This document shows positions 6,872 to 10,277 of a stretch of DNA of 10,277 nt, piece after piece. Each line of letters opens with the position of its first letter. Within the stretch, counting starts at the first letter, position 1. The notes below the pieces were generated by a model, which was not told the DNA's origin, made no database searches, and was given only the letters and a program-made list of their open reading frames with translations. The DNA lies in the NCBI GenBank assembly GCA_045544835.1, contig JAZPZS010000185.1:1-10277 (forward strand), in the 5' to 3' direction. This stretch comes from UBA1189 sp045544835. GTDB taxonomy: Bacteria; Bacteroidota; Bacteroidia; Bacteroidales; Bacteroidaceae. Position numbers and translations under genes: made by a program.

Positions 6872-7618
6872 ATGAGCACGAAAAAGCATTTCATACACTC
6901 TTGGTTAATCGGGATCATAGCATTCATAGGCCTTTCTGTGATTCCTCAACAGCATTTTGCGCAGGAGCGAAAAGTGCAGAACCGTCCCTATATCGACATG
7001 CGCCGATGGCACTATGGTTTTCTCTTTGGACTTCATATGCAAGATTTGGAGTTTACCAACAATGGCTATGTACATACCTTGGAAGATGGTACGCAGGAAT
7101 CGTGGTTTGCCGATGTGGCTGCTTATAACCCTGGATTCTCCGTTGGTGTGTTGGGCGAACTTTATCTTACAAAGCATTTGGCATTGCGTTTTATCCCTAC
7201 GATGCACTTCGGGGATAAGATGGTGCGTTTTCGTGAACAGTTTAACGGTGCTGTTGATAAACAGAATGTCAAGTCGACCTATTTCTCCATTCCCGTAGAC
7301 GTGAAATATACCGCACAGCGGTTCAATAACTATCGCCCTTATGTCGTAGCTGGACTGGCTCCTATGTTGGATCTTACCGTGAAAAAACAGAAGGCGTTGC
7401 TTACCCAACGCTTTGATCTTGCATTGGAACTAGGTTTGGGATGTGACTTCTATCTGCCTTTCTTCAAACTCATACCGGAACTTAAGTTCTGCTTCGGACT
7501 TACCAATCTGCTGGTGAAAGACCGTAGTGATCTCATCGATAAAAATCTCCTCAAATATACCCAATCGCTTGATGGCGCATCGAGCCGCATGGTAGTGCTC
7601 ACATTCTACTTCGAATAG
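6872..7618 (+). CDS. porT: PorT-like outer-membrane beta-barrel protein
   Basis: A 248-residue exported protein. The signal peptide covers about residues 1-30, with likely cleavage after Ala30 in H-F-A before Q-E-R-K. The mature part has alternating beta-strand patterns: H-Y-G-F-L-F-G-L-H near the start, P-G-F-S-V-G-V-L-G-E-L-Y-L, L-R-F-I-P-T-M-H-F-G-D-K, Y-F-S-I-P-V-D-V-K-Y, R-P-Y-V-V-A-G-L, then the aromatic C-terminus V-V-L-T-F-Y-F-E. This is the pattern of PorT/SprT, a barrel protein needed for the type IX secretion system in Porphyromonas and Flavobacterium. Many Bacteroidales carry PorT-family proteins, and no other T9SS gene is visible here, so a role in secretion is not proven. It is divergent from the ferredoxin gene and probably has its own promoter. 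Confidence 0.82.
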   Translation: MSTKKHFIHSWLIGIIAFIGLSVIPQQHFAQERKVQNRPYIDMRRWHYGFLFGLHMQDLEFTNNGYVHTLEDGTQESWFADVAAYNPGFSVGVLGELYLTKHLALRFIPTMHFGDKMVRFREQFNGAVDKQNVKSTYFSIPVDVKYTAQRFNNYRPYVVAGLAPMLDLTVKKQKALLTQRFDLALELGLGCDFYLPFFKLIPELKFCFGLTNLLVKDRSDLIDKNLLKYTQSLDGASSRMVVLTFYFE

Positions 7619-7623
7619 GAAGT

Positions 7624-7648
7624 GGTGCTTCGGACGCCCTTTTCTTTT
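7624..7648 (+). terminator. Candidate intrinsic terminator after the PorT-like gene
   Basis: The arms ggtgc (7624-7628) and gacgcc (7633-7638) pair around a TTCG tetraloop with one wobble and one bulged A. They are followed by CTTTTCTTTT. The stem is short but the UUCG loop and U-rich tail suit a terminator 5 nt after the stop codon, which would separate this gene from the patatin gene. Confidence 0.45.
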
Positions 7649-7716
7649 CACTTCGCTTCCGATAGGGGAACATTCATTGCATAAGACTTGTTATCGCTAC
7701 ACAATAAGTGTAAGTG

Positions 7717-10026
7717 ATGAAAAAAGTCTGGTCAATCGTATTAGCGATAGGATTGTGCATGGCATGTCGTGCACAGCAGAGTATAGATGTTTTCGGTGAG
7801 GAACGTCCCACGATAGCTCTCGTGCTTAGTGGAGGGGGAGCGCGCGGAGCTGCACATGTTGGCGTGATACGTCTCATCGAAGAGATGCAGATTCCTATCG
7901 ACTATGTGGCAGGAACAAGCATGGGGGCTATCGTGGGAGCACTGTATGCTATAGGGTATACTGCCGATGAATTGGACTCGCTGCTTATGGAGCAAGACTG
8001 GAAGATGCTGCTGAGCAACAATGTCCCCCGTTCCATGCAACCTTATGCACAGCGTATGGCTGAACAGTGCTATCAGGTAAACATACCCTATGCCAACGCT
8101 ATGCGTACGGAGGGAACAGCACGTTATCGTGATGCGGGTATCAAAGTACGCCGGAGCAGTGAGCGTGCCTTCCCTAAGGTGCTTGCACGTCCTGGTCTTA
8201 TAGATGGGCAGAACTTGCTCAATACCTTCACTCAACTTACTATTGCCTATCACGATTCGATGAGCTATGCCCAGTTTCCGCGTCCCTTTGCTTGTGTGGC
8301 TACCGATATGGTCACGGGGGATGCCGTGGTACTCGACGAAGGCTTCTTGGCTGAATCCATACGAGCCAGTATGTCCATCCCTGGGGTGTTCTATCCTGTG
8401 TATAAAGACAGCATGGTGCTTGTTGATGGGGGGGTGGTGAATAACTATCCTGTCGATGTGGCTCGTGATATGGGAGCTGATATTGTCATAGGGGTAGACC
8501 TGAATACGGGGAGTGTAAATGCCAGTGAACTGCACTCCTTCACTGCTATCTTCGAACGCCTTATTGGCACGATGGGAGCCGAGCAACGTCGACGTAACCT
8601 TAAGGATACAGACCTGCTCATCATGCCCAAAGTGGGGAAGTTCCCTGTCATGGGATTTGATACGTTGCGACTAAGCCAGTTGGTGGAGATTGGCTACCAT
8701 ACGGCGCTGCAAAGCAAACCGCAGCTGGAGGCTCTGAAGCGCAGACTATCCACTCGACAGGATGGGGAGTCGGGAGAGCGTGATGGACATTCTGTGCAAC
8801 AAATGAATGATTGTCATTTGGCGAATCTCACATGCCAATTGGAGGAGATAGTCGTTCGTGGTACAGACCGTGATGATATATTGACATTGCTTTCGCAGTA
8901 TGGCATTGAGGTTGGAGAACCTTTTGATGAGACTGTTCTCGCGGAAGCGGTGGACCATATCTATGGCTTGGGCACTTTCTCCTCGGTACAATATCATCTG
9001 CTGGGCGATGCTCCTTATACGTTGGAAATCGTTGTGACGAACAATCCGCCTAGTCAAGTGGCTTTAGGACTACGAATTGACTCTGAAGATGCAGCCGCGG
9101 CCTTACTCAATATAGGGATTAATCGCCTGAAGTTGACTGGGCCAAAATTTGACCTGACAACACGGCTGAGTATCAATCCTTGGGTAGAGGCACATGCTGC
9201 CTATGCCTGGCGTAAGATGCCACAACTGAATGCCGCCTTGAAATATTGGTTTTCTGACGTCAATCGATTCTATGACAAGAGTAGCCATGCCTTTAATTAT
9301 CATTACTACGGCAGCGACCTTTATCTGTCCAATATACTTTCACAAGATTATGATCTCCGCCTTGGAGCGCGTTATGACCATTTTATTGTGCATGATCTCT
9401 ATCGTGAAGAACTTCCCGAGCGCAGTTATACCGACACGGAGAGTCACGACTCATACGTCGGCCTATATGCTTCGCTTCGCAATAATCTTTTTGATAGCCC
9501 TTATTTGCCCACCTCGGGTTATGCCTATGGGCTAGAAGCTACATATAACCTCAAGAATCATAGTCGTGAAGGTACCGACTTTTTTTCCTTGCAAGTCGAT
9601 GCTGCAGCAGCTTTCTCTTTAGGACGCAGTACAGTGATTCAACCTGCAGCTTACTTGCGCTTGCTCTTTGGTGATGGCATACCTTTTGCTTACGGAAATA
9701 CGATAGGCGGATATCTTGCAGGGCGCTATATGCATCAACAGATTCCTTTTGTGGGACTGACGGGGTGCGAGTTCATGCAACGCCAGCTGGCAGTGCTGCG
9801 TCTTGACTTGCGTCAACAGATTACGCCTGACCTATATCTTACTGCTATAGCCAACTATGCGCATAGTGCCGACAACCTTAGCCAGATGCGGGATTGGTGT
9901 GGTCTCTGGGGTTTTGGTGGAGGAGTGATATATGACACGACTGTAGGCCCTCTCTCGTTTTATGCGCACTGGAACGACATGCATCACCGCTTTGGCGCTT
10001 ACTTCAGTTTCGGGTATGAGTTTTAG
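7717..10026 (+). CDS. Patatin-like phospholipase with POTRA and outer-membrane barrel (type Vd-like)
   Basis: A 769-residue exported protein that joins a lipase to its own outer-membrane anchor. The signal peptide is about residues 1-19 (cleavage near C-R-A before Q-Q-S). The patatin domain (about 30-320) has the oxyanion loop G39-G-G-A-R-G44, the nucleophile elbow G66-T-S68-M-G70 and the catalytic dyad Asp in D237-G-G, so it should be an active acyl hydrolase of phospholipids or similar lipids. A hydrophilic linker (about 335-370) leads to a single POTRA-like domain (about 374-445) and a BamA-type barrel ending Y-F-S-F-G-Y-E-F, with the terminal Phe expected for insertion by BAM. The layout matches PlpD/FplA. 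ATG 7717 is preferred over the adjacent GTG 7714. Cleavage and release of the lipase, seen in some relatives, cannot be judged here. A terminator-like hairpin lies upstream; no clear promoter was found. Confidence 0.92.
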   Translation: MKKVWSIVLAIGLCMACRAQQSIDVFGEERPTIALVLSGGGARGAAHVGVIRLIEEMQIPIDYVAGTSMGAIVGALYAIGYTADELDSLLMEQDWKMLLSNNVPRSMQPYAQRMAEQCYQVNIPYANAMRTEGTARYRDAGIKVRRSSERAFPKVLARPGLIDGQNLLNTFTQLTIAYHDSMSYAQFPRPFACVATDMVTGDAVVLDEGFLAESIRASMSIPGVFYPVYKDSMVLVDGGVVNNYPVDVARDMGADIVIGVDLNTGSVNASELHSFTAIFERLIGTMGAEQRRRNLKDTDLLIMPKVGKFPVMGFDTLRLSQLVEIGYHTALQSKPQLEALKRRLSTRQDGESGERDGHSVQQMNDCHLANLTCQLEEIVVRGTDRDDILTLLSQYGIEVGEPFDETVLAEAVDHIYGLGTFSSVQYHLLGDAPYTLEIVVTNNPPSQVALGLRIDSEDAAAALLNIGINRLKLTGPKFDLTTRLSINPWVEAHAAYAWRKMPQLNAALKYWFSDVNRFYDKSSHAFNYHYYGSDLYLSNILSQDYDLRLGARYDHFIVHDLYREELPERSYTDTESHDSYVGLYASLRNNLFDSPYLPTSGYAYGLEATYNLKNHSREGTDFFSLQVDAAAAFSLGRSTVIQPAAYLRLLFGDGIPFAYGNTIGGYLAGRYMHQQIPFVGLTGCEFMQRQLAVLRLDLRQQITPDLYLTAIANYAHSADNLSQMRDWCGLWGFGGGVIYDTTVGPLSFYAHWNDMHHRFGAYFSFGYEF

Positions 10027-10277
<251 letters not shown>

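Noticed and set aside
6728..6898. N-terminal extension of the ferredoxin to 113 residues
   Set aside because: The extension contains the TACCTTTG promoter box, overlaps the divergent gene start and is absent from normal 2[4Fe-4S] ferredoxins.
7741..8586. Open frame of 281 codons on the minus strand inside the patatin gene
   Set aside because: It is antisense to the conserved catalytic domain, and its His/Ile/Ser-rich translation matches no known protein pattern.

Overview
The window is a chromosomal segment of a Bacteroidota bacterium, almost certainly order Bacteroidales (Bacteroides/Prevotella-like). Support comes from a long SecA with the group's domain layout and C-terminal zinc tail, a PorT/SprT-type barrel protein, a DUF6340-like lipoprotein, a Cbp1-like coiled-coil lipoprotein, TAnnTTTG-type promoter boxes and a lack of strong Shine-Dalgarno sequences. 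The genus cannot be fixed from the sequence alone. Most of the content is ordinary core genome. I see no insertion sequence, CRISPR array, phage gene, tRNA or rRNA.

Layout: (1) 1-3153 +, secA, lacking its N-terminus at the window edge. (2) 3154-3410, an intergenic stretch running into the start of the next gene. It is rich in repeats: a stem-loop over the secA stop, a REP-like hairpin of the widespread HPE..EGS type, an 18-bp tandem duplication and 7-bp-periodic tracts. (3) 3269-6498 +, four genes in one direction: a DUF6340-like lipoprotein, a small acidic protein of unknown function with its own promoter box, a coiled-coil lipoprotein resembling the Cbp1 collagen-binding family, and a YjjG-type HAD nucleotidase only 6 nt after it. 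(4) 6557-6727 -, a 56-residue 2[4Fe-4S] ferredoxin, convergent with the HAD gene across a perfect 10-bp stem and divergent from the next gene. (5) 6872-7618 +, a PorT-like outer-membrane barrel protein. (6) 7717-10026 +, a patatin/POTRA/barrel protein of the type Vd (PlpD/FplA) architecture. (7) 10149-10277 -, the last 42 residues of a convergent gene, read as the end of a UshA-type metallophosphatase.

Much of the window concerns the cell envelope: SecA exports the two lipoproteins, the PorT-like protein and the patatin protein across the inner membrane. HAD nucleotidase and the putative metallophosphatase are both nucleotide phosphatase families, one cytoplasmic and one usually exported; any link between them is inference.

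The most unusual structure is the convergent interval at 10027-10152. It consists entirely of 7-bp units, 18 in unbroken register, that begin immediately after one stop codon and contain the other. The units change strand at the middle, so both transcripts read a GGTTGA-type heptamer directly after their stops. On the minus strand the array also makes seven GGG tracts separated by 4 nt, a textbook G-quadruplex pattern. Weaker heptamer tracts flank secA, suggesting a dispersed family.
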